Shown: positions 33,744 through 46,331 of the stretch, in pieces | Layout: each line of letters starts with the position of its first letter | Position numbering within the stretch: position 1 is the stretch's first letter | Assembly: GCA_011319805.1 (NCBI GenBank) | Contig: SJRY01000194.1 | Location: forward strand, 1 to 64,000 | Length of the DNA: 64,000 nucleotides | Source: Macrocybe gigantea | Taxonomy: Eukaryota > Basidiomycota > Agaricomycetes > Agaricales > Callistosporiaceae | Direction: 5' to 3' | The notes under the pieces: generated by a model | What the model saw: the letters and a program-made list of their open reading frames with translations, nothing else | Database searches by the model: none | Told to the model about the DNA's origin: nothing | Made by a program: the position numbers and the translations under genes

Positions 33744-36700
33744 GAAAGATAAGATAAGAAATTGAATGGTCCTTTGGGTAACGTCCGTAATATCACCCTC
33801 TCTTTAGATTTACGTCCTCATGAAAAACCTTAGTCCAGCTGTCCCACCCAGTATTGGTCTCCCAGGCGTTGCAGCACATGGGGCCCATGTATGAATGAGC
33901 TCTTCATTGTAGGCGCGGATGTGATGGAGTGTGGTAGTGAGGAGTTTAAGTTGCTGGTTTTCTGTGCAAAGCATTTCCATTGCCTCGTGAAGCGCAATAT
34001 GTTCAGCTGCAGTGGGGCCAGTCCCATCAGGGGTTCATCCGGTCTAGAGGTGCATGCGGACAGTTATAACGTAGCGCATGTATGTGCCAAGTGTGATGGT
34101 GAGGGGGTCCATGTAGTCACTGCCATTGAGAATCCTTGCTAGATTCTCATGGTCGTTTGGGCGGTTGGAGGTAGGTGTGCAGCTGTCGTCACTGCTGTCA
34201 ATGCTGATGGGGGCGTTGGTGGTCATGATGTGTGATTTTTGGTCTTCTTCCCTCTTGTCATGGTCCTTTTATTCTGGTTCGCAGTCTTCTTTAGGAAGTG
34301 GTCTAGAGCTTGCTGCACATTCCCTAGTTCCTTTTCTTTAATCCATGTATTTTCTTCATGTCCGTATCCTTTCCATTTGACTAGGAATAGCATTCCCCTC
34401 CCTTGTTTCTTCCTTTTTAGGATCTCTTCTATCTCATACTCTTCTTCATCATTTATGATTTCAGGGGGTGGTGGTGATGGTCGCTCTTGTATCTTGAAAT
34501 GGAGTCCTTTATAAGGCATGAGCAGTATTTCATTGAACATGGGGTGTATTAGCTGCCATGATGCTGGGAGTTCCAGGCGATATGCCAAGGCTCCTTTCTT
34601 TTCAACCACCTTGAACGGTCTGTATTGGAGTGCTGATAACTTCTTTGATGGTTGATTGACTGTGATATTAGTGGCTTCTAGCCATACTCTATCCCCTTTC
34701 TTGTATTCATGGGCTGGTCTTCACCTCGCATCGTAATTGTCTTTAGCTCGTGTTTGTGCATACTGCAGCACAGCATTTGCTTCTTTCCATATTTGGTTCA
34801 TTCTTTTGACGAAGTCCTTTGCTGCCGGGTTATTCCCTTCTGTCATCTGTGGTTCTCCCTTCCAGGGGTGCATTCCATAGTTGAGATAGAATGGTGTCTC
34901 CTTCATTCCCTGGTGTGCTTTGTCATTGTACTGGTATTCTGCAATTGCTATCCATTCTGCCCAATCGTCCTGTAAGTTGTTTGTGAAGCTTCTGAGAAAG
35001 GCTTCTGTTTCTTGGTGGGATCATTCCACCTGTCCATCTGTCTGTGGGTGATAGGCTATTGATAAATTTTGCTTTGTTCTGAGTAATTTTAGAAGTGCTG
35101 TCATGAATCGTGCTGCGAATTGGGGTTCTCGATCACTGATGATCTTTCATGGGATTCTGTGAAGCTGCCACACATTGTCTCGATATAGTCATGCAAGACA
35201 TTCTGCTGTGAGTTTGGTCTTTGTGGGAACTAGGTGGATCATCTTGGTTAGGCGGTCTGTGACTGTGGCGATGGCATTAAAGCCATTAGAGCTGGGTAGC
35301 GGTCCTATGAGATCTACTCCGATATCTTCCCATGGTTGCTGTGGGACTTCGTGCAGGTGTAGGGGTGCGTGTTTCTTTTGTCGGATGATTTTGTTTTGCT
35401 GACATGTTTCGCATCCATTGACATACTTCTTGATGTCCGTTAGCATTGATGGCCACCAATAGGTGCGGTTTATGAGCTCGTGCATGCAGTATTGTCCTGG
35501 GTGTCCTCTGATGGGTGTGTCATGGTATTCAAACATGATGTCTTCCTTCAGTTTGTTGTCTGAAGGAACGTAGATTTTTCCTCCTATGTATACGATGTGG
35601 TTGTCTTCTGTAAACCAGTGTGGTTTTTCCTTCAGTCCTGTTGTTACGATCATTTCCCTTCATATGCATTGTCGAATTTGTTCTATCCTTGAGGATTCGA
35701 TCATCGTGATTCCTCTTGTTTGTATTGTTTCATTATTTTCTGCTTCTTCTTTTTGTGGTGTTCGTCCTCGAACATCATAAATTCGAAGTTTCGTTCATTA
35801 TTCTCTTCCAGATGTCGAATGAATGCTGCTTCTTTGATCATTTGTATGTCGTCCTTCTCTGCTAGGTTTTCTTCATATCTCGCCATTTGTGACAGGACAT
35901 CCGCTTTTCCATTGGCCTTTCCTGGTATGTGTCATAGTTCATAGTCATATTCCTGTAATTTCAGGTACCAGCTGATCTGTCTCAAATTGAGTCACTGTGG
36001 CTTCCAGAAATATGATAGGTTTTTGTAATCCATCAATATTTCAAACTTCTCTCAAGCTTCTAGGAGGTATTGTCTCCATGTCTTCAGTGTGACCATTATC
36101 ACAAGGAGTTCCTTGTCATAGATTTCATAGTTTTGTTCCACTGGGGTCATGCATCTTGAAATGAATGCGATTGGGTGCCATAGTCCTTTCTGCTGTTGTG
36201 ATAGTACTGCTCCAATGGCATATCCTGAGGCATCCATTTCGACTCAGAATTTTCCTTCTGTTTGTGGTAGTGCTAGAATGGGTGCTGAGGTTATATGTCG
36301 AATCAGCTCTTTGAAAGCATCCTGTTGCTTGTCTGTCCACTGGAATGTTTTGTTTCCAGTCAACTCCATCAGGGGTTTGGCAACCTTTGCATATCCCTTG
36401 ATGAATCATCGGTAGAAGTTTGTGAATCCCAAGAACTTTTGTAGTTCTTTCTTTGTCTTTGGAGTTGGCCAGGATTGTATGGCTGTGATCTTCTCTGGTT
36501 CCATTTCTACCTTCCCTTCTCCTACAATGTATCCTAGTACTGGGACTTTTGATGATTCCCAGATGCATTTTGGTCCTTTGATGAACAAGTCATTCTTGTT
36601 CAGTATTTCCATGACCTCTATGGTGTTCTTTTGGAGTTCCTCTCATGTTCGTCTGATGATTATGATGTCGTCCATATAGATTATGCATACTCTTCTTCAT

Positions 36701-37620
36701 ATTTGGTCTTGGAAGAGGCTTGCCATCATTCAGCTAAAAGTGCCTAGTGTGTTGCACTGCCCAAAGTACATGACTGTCAGTTCGAAGAGCCCTCTTGCTG
36801 TTAGAAAGGCTGCCTTCCATTCATCTCCTTTCCAGATGTGCACATTATTGTATCCCCAGATAATGTCAATCTTGCTAAAGTATTTTGCTCCTTGTAGTAC
36901 ATCGAGGAGCTTGCTAATGCATGGTAGTGGGAACTTGTCCTTGACCATATATTTGTTTATTTCCCGGTAGTCTTGGATGAGTCATTTGCTTCCGTCCTTC
37001 TTGTTGCGAAAGAAGCAGGGTGCTGCATAAGGTGATTTCGATGGGCATATTTTTCCTGTTCTTAATCCTTCTTCAACAAAGGCATCTAGTTCCTCTAGTT
37101 CCTTCTGCATCATTGGATAGACCTTGCTCAGTATCGTTTTGGGTGCATCTTTCGTTAAGTTTATTTTGTGGTCCCATTCTTTGTAGTCTGGTAAACAATC
37201 GAAGTTCTTCTCCTTGAAAAGGTGTTTGAATCTGATCAGATATGGAGGTATCTGGGTTCCTGTCTTGTCGCTGGCTGTGGTTTTCACTGGTTCAGCCATC
37301 TTCTGTATCTTGATTGTCTGGTAGTTTATTTTGCATGTTTTAGAGCATCTGTCGAAGACAACTTCTCCTGTCCTCCATTTGATCATTGGGTTGTGGTAGA
37401 CAAGCCAGTCATGTCCTAGTAGCATGTCGGTTTTTCCGATATCGAGTACGATGGCTTCCATGTGCTCCTTGTGTCCTTTGATGTTGATGTGGACCTCTGC
37501 TACTTGGTCTGCTGTTTTCTGGTGGTTGGGTGATCAGTCTGCATTTATGATTGGAATCTTCTTGATTCGTTGTGTCTTCAGTCCTGTTTTTGCTACTATT
37601 ATGGTGTTGATGCAGGTCCT
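33744..37620 (-). mobile_element. Gypsy-B3 chromovirus, oldest B copy, 5' truncated
   Basis: The LTR remainder is 33744-33792, ORF4 is degenerate at about 33834-34226 (it contains stops), and pol runs from 34223 to 37620 on the minus strand. The element stops at the protease (GCAGGTCCTAT), joined directly to Copia sequence at 37621, so gag, leader and 5' LTR are gone. Heavy CpG loss gives many stops. Most of pol matches the decayed B1 pol in inverted orientation. Confidence 0.88.
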
Positions 37621-40011
37621 ATAGTGCCTCGACTTTGACGTGTTTGGGTGGCCTCACAGCTTCGGGCTCTCTCAGTTGCTGCTCTGGCTCTGGTCTGGGT
37701 TCAGGCTCGGGTTTGGGTTCAGATTCTGGCTCTCTGAGGATGTCCGGATTGAATGTGTCCCACTCCCCCTCAAGACTGACTTCCTCAGGGGTGAGTGCAT
37801 CTTCCCTTATGAGATAAACATCACGTTCTATGCTGATCCTGTGTTTCCTTGGCCAATAGATGCAGTAGCCCTTTGATTCCTCATCGTAACCGATGAATCG
37901 TCCCTTGCTAGCCTGCAGTTTGAGTTTCCCAACTTCGAGCTGCTTGACCCAGACTGGTGCACCCCAAGCCCATATGTTTGAGAGGTCTGGCTTGACTCCT
38001 GTCACCATCTCGAGTGGTGTTTTTGCCTCAGATAGAGCACTTGTTGGTATGTAATTCCGAATCCAGATGCTGTGGTGGACGGCTTTGGCCCAGAGGTATC
38101 CAGGAAGCTTTGCATTAATGAGCATGGCTCGGGCATCCCCAACGTGAGTTCGATTGCCTCATTTGCTTGCTCTATTTGACGATGAGGAGTCATGAATGTT
38201 TAGGTGATGAACTGTTCTGGCTTTCTCCATGTGGTCATTGAATTTTCCACTTGTTAACTCACCCGCTCAATCGTACTAGAAGGTTTTGATAACTGGTACG
38301 TCCCTCTGAGCTTTTACCCATGCCTCATAATGCTTGTAGTTCTCGAATGCCTCGGATTTGTGCTGCATGAAGTAGACCTTCTCCTTGTGGCTCCACCAGT
38401 CTATGAATAGCAGGAACCAGTATTTTCCACCGAGCAAGCCTATGGATGCCTTGCCCCAGATGTCAGCTGAGATTTTCTCGCTGTATCGCTGGTATGTGGT
38501 CTTGCTCTCTTTTGGGAAGGACTGCCGAATGATCTTGGCTTGGCTACAGATGTCGCAGCGGTCCTTTGAGGAGTCAGGGTTGAGTTTGATTCCAGTTATC
38601 ATCCCCTTTTAGACCATTTTCCATAAGTCATCGTAGTTGACGTGACCCATCCTATGGTGCAGCTCATTGATCGAAATCAGACCAGATGACACTGCTGCTA
38701 TTGGTGTAAGAGGAATGTTTGGTTCAACAACTCAGTAGAGTCCTCGGATGAGTGGAATATGGGCAACAATCGATCGATCAGGCTTCTGGATAATAGAGCA
38801 GATCCCATCCTCTTGGTGGGATGCAAAACCATGGCGATCCATAGTCTGTACAGAGACCAGTGTGTAGGCCATGTGAGGTGTGTAATAAACATCTTTAAGA
38901 ATGCTTCTTGTTGGTTTTTCAGAACCATTTGGCAGGTTGACAATGAGGTCTCCCTGTCTGAGGGCTTGGAATGTCTGTCCGTTTGCAGCGCGGATTGGCT
39001 TGGGATCAATAGTCCAGTAGTTTAGGAGCCGATCCTGATCAGGAGTGAAGTGGTGGCTTGCACTGCAATCGATAATAGTTCCGCCATAGAATCCAGTTAT
39101 CATAGCCTCCTGGATGGCTTTCTCCTGGAGATCGGAGGTGCAACTGAGCATGATCAGGGGTTCCTCAAGGTGGGCAGCCATTGCGACATTTTCGGTTGGC
39201 TTCTCGGAGATGTTCGCACTGGAGGTGGCCTTTGACTTGGCCTTCTCCTTGTTGTGTTTGAACCATGTAGGCGCAATGTGAGCTTTACCTCCCCCTTCCT
39301 CATAGCAGTCCTCCTTCATATGACCAGTTTGGCCATACTTTGGGTTGGTGCACTTCCATTCATCTTGCTTCTTCCTTGGCTTCTGCCCCTTTTCTTTCTC
39401 GGGTAGTGCTGCTGCTGCTGCTGTGATCATAGCCGCATTGGATTTGTTGATGTTGACTTCCATTTTGAGAGAGGTGGCCTCATTGATTAAGTAGGTCATG
39501 ACCTCAGAGCTGGTAAGCTATTTACTGGCAGTCTGGACAGCAGTTGAGTAGGTCTGGAAAATGTTTCGGAAGGTTGGTGTGAGAGATAGGGATGTACAGA
39601 TATGGGAAATGAAGGATATGTCAGGGATCGGGCTTCCAGATTTGGTAAGATGCTCTCGGAGCTCAGTCATTCTCGTAAGGTGCTTGCGCATGCTTCCGCC
39701 CTTGGTGATGCACATATTCTGGAGCTGGATGATCAGATTGATCTCGTGAAGGTTGCCTTTGTGGGAATGAATAGAGATAAGCTTTGTCCACATGGCAGCA
39801 ACAGTCTTTTCATTCTTGATTTGGAGGAACGTGGTGCTGTCTACTGTTTGGTAGATGACCTCTTTTGCCATTGCTTCCTTCGCCTCCCAGTCATCAAGGG
39901 TCTTTGCATGCTTCTCAACTTCTTCATTGCTGAGCTTTGTGTGCTTTGGATCCCCTTCTAGATAGAAGTCCTGTCCATCAACAATTATCTCCTTCGGTTT
40001 TAGCGCTGTTC
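37621..40011 (-). pseudogene. Copia gag (second part), protease and integrase
   Basis: The minus strand reads TALKPKEIIVDGQDFYLEGD (gag, continuing from 46174), MWTKLISIHSHKGNL, a degenerate CCHC knuckle (CTNPKYGQTGHMKEDC; Tyr in a Cys position), the protease IIDCSASHHFTP (a DSGAS-type site is usual), the integrase zinc-binding CDICSQAK, and the GKYWFLLFIDWWSH core. It ends in the Glu/Pro-rich linker before RT. Stops near 38610, 38270 and 38190 break it. Confidence 0.85.
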
Positions 40012-40216
40012 TGTAAAGGCATCGTGGGACGCAAAACACTAAGAGACTGATCACTCATGCGAGATGAACGAGATGAATGATGTATTGTAAGAGTGAGAAG
40101 TACAAGCAATGATGAGAGTTCGAGAAAGGAAAAGAATATCGAGTGTGAGTGTGGTGGCTGTACATAAAGGTAAGCTGATGTCATTGTTGTGTTCTATTAG
40201 GGCCGGAACAGTTACA
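40012..40216 (-). repeat. Gypsy-D 3' LTR
   Basis: It runs TGTAAAGGCATCG to GGAACAGTTACA on the plus strand, 205 bp. Confidence 0.88.
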
Positions 40217-40434
40217 CTCTCCCCCCCTGGAAAAAATTGTGAATATAATGAAGATGAAGGTTGAGACAAGAGCAGCACGGGTGCGTCAAAACCCTGTGGG
40301 AAAAAAGCTACCGGCAGCACATGTCAATGGGGGTGGAGTTCCAGCCAGCAGTCCAATGCGGCACACTCCTCGAGACCACTCCTGGACATCCAATGGTCCT
40401 CCTCTGGTCTGTATCCCTTCCAGCGAACGAGGTA

Positions 40435-43400
40435 TCAGTAACCGCCCACACAACGCCAGTTGTGCTTTTCGTCCACAATACGATCGACCATGTATTCCTC
40501 TGAACCGTCATCCATAATCACAGGACCCAGTTGTTCGAGTTCCCAGCTGGGGAAAATGGTGGGATCATTTGTGACGTACGGTTTCACCTGTGAAATATGG
40601 AATGTTGGGAAGGTGCGCAGAGCATTTGGGAGTTCGAGCATGACCGTTGAGTGCTGCCATGATATGCCCGTGATTTTGTATGGGCCATTGTAGTGAGGAA
40701 GGAATTTGGCTACCCATTTTTCCTCCCCATTGAGGTACTGTTGCCGCCTATTGAGTGTTGACAGCATGACCTGTCCACCTATCACAAATGGAAATTCATC
40801 AGTGCGAGTCTTATTTGCCTGAAGAGACTGTTCCGTCTTAGCCCTGAGGAGGTTATCCTTTGCCTCCACGACATCCATTTCCAACTGTCATATTACCTCC
40901 TCGGCCCTGATGTCTTCGAGACCATTGTCAGGCATCGATATCAGAGGTGGCAGGACCCGTGGAGAGCGACCCATGCAGAGTTGAAATGGAGAAAAGCCTG
41001 TCGAGCTATTCACAGTATTCATAATCACAAAGTGAATCTGGGGAGTGCGTGTCTCCAGCCCGTCTGATTCCATTCGACATGGTACCGAAGCGCCTGGTTA
41101 ATTGTTTTGTTTGTGTGTTTACTAGCCCCATCTGATTGAGGATGGAAGGCCAAAGACATCTTCATTTTAACGCCCATGATTTTGTGCAATGCTGCCCAGA
41201 AGTCAGATATAAAAAGTTTATCGCGATCACACATGATGTCATTTAGTAGTCCATTTTCGCAATACCACTCATCGAAGAAAAGTGTCACAAGCTGTTCAGC
41301 TGTGATTGTGTCCTGACAAGGGATGATGCGTATGTCACTACCGAGTCTGTCTGTGAAGGATACGATGTAGTTGAACCCTTCGTCCTCAGGCAGCAGGCCT
41401 ATGAAGTCTATGCCCACTGAGTCCCCATGACTGTCAGGAATGGGCAAGGGGTGAAGTGGTCTGAGTGGTCGCTTTGTTGTGGACTTGTTGTGTTGGCAGT
41501 CTGTGCAAGCAGGGATGTAAGCACCCTCCAGATCGCGGTGCATACCTGGCCAGTAAAATGACTCCCGCAGTGAGCCATAAGACTTTTTGAAGCCGAAATG
41601 TCCAAGTACGTCGTGTGCAAGTCAGAACAGTTCTTCGTGCAACAGGGCTACTTGAGGAATGACAAATCTGTCAGATATGTACAGCAGGCCCTCCTCGAAA
41701 TGTACACCGTCAGGCAAAATTTGTAACTCGATTAGTCGCTGGCACCAGCGGTCTTTACCGTATCCTTTGCAGACCTCCTGCAAGAACTCCGGGTCTGCTG
41801 AGATGTCGAGCTTATCTGTGCCATTAGCTGCCAATGTTGTTGATGGAGATTTGGTGAGTACGGCCACAGTTGAATGCCATGAGATCGATGAGGGGATGAG
41901 GCAAGTGATGAGCTCATCCTCCTCGTCCTCGGGGAAGGGGTAGGGAGCATGGCTGCTCACTTCTGCTTCCCCAGAATCATGCACGAACTTAGTGTGTGAG
42001 AGTGCATCAGCGCCACTATTGTCAGGTCCCTTGATGTAAACGATCTTGCTATCAAATTGGGAAAGATGCTCCATCCAGTGGGCCTGATGATGGCTCAAGT
42101 CTTTCTGTGTCTTGAAGTTTTCGAGAGTTTTATGGTCAGTGTAGATCAAAAATGGGATTCCCAGCAAGTCCGCATGCCATTTGGTCACCACGTGGATTAT
42201 GGCTAGCATTTCCTTTTCATGTACGGGGTAGTGTAATTGGGCTCCCTTCAAGGTTTGTGATTCGAATGCAACAGGGCGAGCAGACTCCCATGTTTTGCCA
42301 AAGGAGAGTATAGCCCCCATTTGGAAATCGCTAGCATCTGTAGTGACGAATACTTTGTACTCGGGCATTTTGTCATAGTCGATCATTGTGAGGCATTCAC
42401 ATGAGACAACCAATTCCTTGATGGCATTGAATGCCATGTCATGGTGCGTCTGCCAACCAGGCCACGTGATTTCTGCATCCTTGGAAGTAAGGGGTTAAGC
42501 ACGCCCATGTATCAGGCCAGTGAAGGCAAAAACATAGCAATGTATTGGACCAGATCTAAGAAGGCCCACACTTCTTTTGGGCTATCTGGTTTTGGCCAGT
42601 CGATGATCCGCTGAGCTTTGTGCTCATCAGCTTCGATGCCCTTCTGCGAGATTTGATGTCCCAAGAAATTGATAGAGAGTTGGAAAAGCTTGGATTTCTT
42701 AGGGTTGCAGTATAGCCTCTTGGTGTGTAATAGGTCCATGATGGCCTTGAGGTTGCGTTCATGCTCCTCTATGGAATTTGACCAAATGATGATGTCATCA
42801 AGATAGATGTGACAGCACTTGCCAATGAGTGGATGTAAGGCCTCTGCGACACGCTGCTGATGAATAGCTGGCACATTTCGTAACCCCATGAGCATCACGA
42901 CCCATTCATAAAGTCCAAAAGGTGTGGACACTGCTGTCAAAGGGATATCTTTCAGTTGCATATGTGTCTGGAAGAAACTGTTTGTCATATTGAATTTGCT
43001 CCAAATCTTCCCTTTTGCACAGTCCACCAGTATGTCATCCACCCAGGGCAGCGGGTGGCTATTGGTGACCATGTTGGAGTTGAGTTGTCAGTAGTCATTG
43101 ACCCATCGCAGTAATGTGGTTGTATCCACCTTTGGAATAATGAAAGCTGGTGACGCATAAGGTGACGACGACGGGTGAATGCATCCTGCATCGAAGTGTT
43201 GTTGGATCAAGGTCTTCCAGGCCTCTCGGTATTTGCATGGGCATGCATATGTCCACGTTGTGATAGTTTTATTTGCATCTTTTAGCTTAATAGAGGCATA
43301 TACCGCGGAGGGTAGCTCGTCTACATGAGGGATTGGTTCAAAAACATCCTTGTATGCTTCACGGTACTGGTTCTCAAGCATATTCAGTTTCTTTTTGATG

Positions 43401-44260
43401 GCCAGTGTCTGTATGCGCTCTTTGATTAATACTGCGATAGTTGTCAAATGCATTTCCTTGCCCTCGACGCACCGCTCTTTTGTCCTTTTTAGGAGCTCAC
43501 TCATTACAACGTCCTTCTTGGCCTTCATATTAACAGCCTCAAGGATGTTAAGACGATGTCTCTCCTTAGGGGGCAAGAGTGGGGCAGGAGGTGTCGGCGG
43601 AGGTGCGGGAGCAGGGGGGTTCAACAAGTCATAATTGGTAGTTTTATCTATTATGGTACGGGCATCTATGTCGAGGACAAGTTTGTTGTGCTTAAGAAAT
43701 GGTAACCTGAGGAGAAGGGGTGTGCAAAGGTTTGGTGCGATAATAGCTCGAAAGGAACAGGAAGTCCATGCAGAATCGACAGAAGAAACACGGAGTTTAA
43801 CGTATTGCGACAGTTCATGCGAGACTTTCGGTTTAGAGGGATTGGGGCCGCTGAGGGCAACGGAGCAAGAGAGAGGTTTTCCTAGGTTGAAACAATGGAG
43901 TCCGAGTTTATCAACCAGTTTGCTGTCAATCAGGATGATGTGTGCACCGCAATCGATTAGGCCTGTCACTATCAAGGGGAACTCAGTGAGTGGTCCAGAG
44001 ATAGCACAACGCCAATGTAAGTGACATTCGGTAAGAGGGGCACATACATCCACGCTACTGTCCGACCCGTTTCTAAGGACAGAAGACATGTATGGTACAG
44101 ACGACGGCATGAATGCCACGATTGTGCTGAGATCTTCCTCGTTGAAAATCTCGTCGATGTGCATGGACGTCATCATGGCGATGGGGGCAGCACTCGGGTT
44201 GGTGGTGTACTGCTTCGCTGATGCTGTAGTAGTGCTTGATAAACTCGGTTTCCAGTCCAA
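40435..44260 (-). pseudogene. Gypsy-D pol: protease, RT, RNase H, integrase
   Basis: Visible landmarks are the protease (LIDCGAHIILIDSKLVDKL), RT palm HIYLDDIIIWS (~42790), RNase H VTTDASDFQMGAILSFG and IYTDHKTLENF, and the integrase (CTDCQHNKS, VGIDFIGLLPEDEGF, DIMCDRDKLF). The integrase third acidic residue is replaced (DGASKHTNKT; Glu expected at Lys). A C-terminal HISQVKPY-like segment follows, with no chromodomain. Stops occur at 43088, 42512, 41622, 41025 and 40888. Confidence 0.85.
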
Positions 44261-44289
44261 GGGGCAGTCGCATAAGAGAATAGCATCTG

Positions 44290-45180
44290 TCAGTGTGCTA
44301 TACCCACTGCCCTTTGGCCAATTACACTCGTGTCCTGTGACAACGTAACCCTTGTGGCATTTTCTACATCCATAGTGCTTTCACAATAGGAAACGTTCCT
44401 CGTTGGTGAGCTTGGGCAGTCAGTTTGAGCCTCCAGTTGTGATGTTCGAATTGCTGGAGCTTGTGGACGATTGGTGCATGCTAGTGCTGTTGGAAGTATT
44501 TCCATTGCAGGAGGGCCCAGACAATGCTTGGCATTTCAAGGCACGCTGAACCTCTTCAGTGGTGCGATGGAATCTCTTTAGTTCTTTAGTATGGGCCTGG
44601 GCGAGTTTCCACACTTCCTCGACCTAGGTGCGTAGACATGCACCTTCTGTCTTTTTCTTTGAGACAGGGTCCACAGCATTCTGGACCATCGTGTCTACAT
44701 TGTGGTCCTCACACTGCTCACGGAGTTCGGAGTCGAGCAGGTTCTCTAGTTGTTCTCTAAATGCATCATCCTTTAGATGGTATTTGGTTGTCTTTAGGAC
44801 TAGGTTTTCATTGAGACGATCCATGTACCATGAATGGAAGTCTGCATTTTCATTAAGAGTGGTAGTGGTGAGGGATCGACAGATGTTGTCCTCCCAGTGA
44901 GGGGGTAGGAAAAGGAGGCGAATTTCATTGACGAAAGCCATAAAGGTCAGGGTACACAGATGTTTGTGATCCGAAGTGATCCACTCGCGGATTTGGAGAT
45001 CACTGAACACAGGGAATATTGATGCTACCTGGTTCTCGGTGATGCTTTTGACCGAGAAATAGTCAAGGCAAGCCAACTCGAATTCGCGAATGACACGCAG
45101 GGTCAATTCGCCTTCAGAGATCATGGGTAATTTGTTAGGGCCAGGTGCTGGCAGACCACCTTGCCAGTAGAAGGTCCAGA
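44290..45180 (-). pseudogene. Gypsy-D gag
   Basis: The core reads LPAPGPNKLPMISEGELTL, then DYFSVKSITENQ and FMAFVNEIRLLFLPPHW. The zinc-knuckle region GCRKCHKGYVVTGHEC lies near 44320-44370. Stops at about 44624 and 44382 interrupt it. Confidence 0.75.
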
Positions 45181-45656
45181 AGACATTGCATAAGGGGTAA
45201 AAGAGTTGGTGTCTGATTCGGAAGAGCTAGATGATGGGATTCTAGAACGAGAGTGTGGAGGGGGGAAGTAACTCTGCTCATCCAAGTCAGGAGAATCATT
45301 GGAGGTCTCAGTATTGTTGTTGGAGGTGAGTGCAGGGGTTACGGGTTCCGCCTGCAGGGCTGTGGGGTTCTATGAGGGTATATGTGCCGTAAAAGTGAGT
45401 ATATGCACTTTCTTATTGCAGAACGTCTTACGGATGTCTGTTCTGTATTGTTCGACGATCTATTCATGTCCGGCATGGGTGGTATGGACAACGAGTTGGG
45501 GGAAAGGGTCTCTTGTAATTCAACGTCAGCAATGTTCTGGAAGGGAGTCACTTCTGAGAAGAGCGCTCATTGTCAGTGTCTAGTATTGGGATACAGGTTG
45601 TTTGGAGTTCAATGACAGTTCCCTATACTCGAGAGTGAGTGTGGGTTCATCACGAA

Positions 45657-45857
45657 AGAGAACACGCGTCGCAAGATGATGACGACGTGGTAAGGCAGGG
45701 TAAGAGAGAACACGTGTCACGGTGCACTGACGATGTGGCATAGAAGGCAGAGGTAAGAGAACACGCATCACGGGGCATTGATGACGTGGCGTAGAAGGCA
45801 GAGGTAAGAGAATACATGTCACGGGGCATTGACGACGTGGCGTAAGGATCAAGGAAC
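45657..45857. repeat. 51-bp tandem repeat in Gypsy-D leader, ~4 units
   Basis: Units start at about 45657 (shorter), 45705, 45756 and 45807, each like AGAGAACACGCATCACGGGG plus 31 bp. The 51 bp period keeps one minus-strand frame open, giving 17-residue repeats (LPLPSTPRHQCPVMRVL-like). Confidence 0.8.
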
Positions 45858-45963
45858 TCTTTGATCAGGGATTAGTAAGAGCTCGTCATCTGATTCAGGG
45901 TAATCGTTCGACTCCAGGGTCTTCTTGACCCTGAGCACAGAGTCGTTGTCGTTCAAAAAAAAG

Positions 45964-46168
45964 TGTAAAGGTATCGTGGAACACAAAACACTTGGAGACT
46001 GATCACTCACACGAGATGAACGAGATGAATGATATATTGTAAGAGTGAGAAGTACAAGCAATGATGAGAGTTCGAGAAAGGAAAAGAATATTGAGCATGA
46101 GTGTGGTGGCTGTACATAAAGGTAAGCTGATGTCATTGTTGTGTTCTGTTAGGGCTGGAATGGTTACA
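45964..46168 (-). repeat. Gypsy-D 5' LTR
   Basis: It runs TGTAAAGGTATCG to GAATGGTTACA, 205 bp, equal in length to its partner. Confidence 0.88.
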
Positions 46169-46173
46169 CATTC

Positions 46174-46327
46174 CTGTGACATGCCGTTTGACATTCTTCG
46201 ACATGAGATAGTTCACGATCTGCTCCTGCCATGTCGGCCAATTCGTGCCATCACTCCGGAGTTTCAGTAGTGTCACTGTTGTGTTCGTGTTAATGGTTGT
46301 AGTCATTTCAGGGTCTGCGAGGCCCAT
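46174..46327 (-). pseudogene. Copia gag N-terminus
   Basis: ATG at 46325-46327 lies 4 nt inside the 5' LTR. It reads MGLADPEMTTTINTN, LKLRSDGTNWPTWQEQIVNY and KNVKRHVTG, then Gypsy-D interrupts. The frame resumes at 40011. Confidence 0.85.
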
Positions 46328-46331
46328 AATC

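Larger units (their letters stand above)
40012..46168 (-). mobile_element. Gypsy-D element, decayed, inserted in Copia gag
   Basis: It is 6,157 bp with 205 bp LTRs (40012-40216 and 45964-46168). The flanking pentamers are TGTTC (40007-40011) and CATTC (46169-46173). Both derive from CGTTC by CpG transition, and one copy restores the Copia gag frame (VTG-TALKPKE). The polypurine tract CAGGGGGGGAGAG adjoins the 3' LTR. LTRs differ at roughly 7% of sites. No self-complementary primer site was found. Confidence 0.88.
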
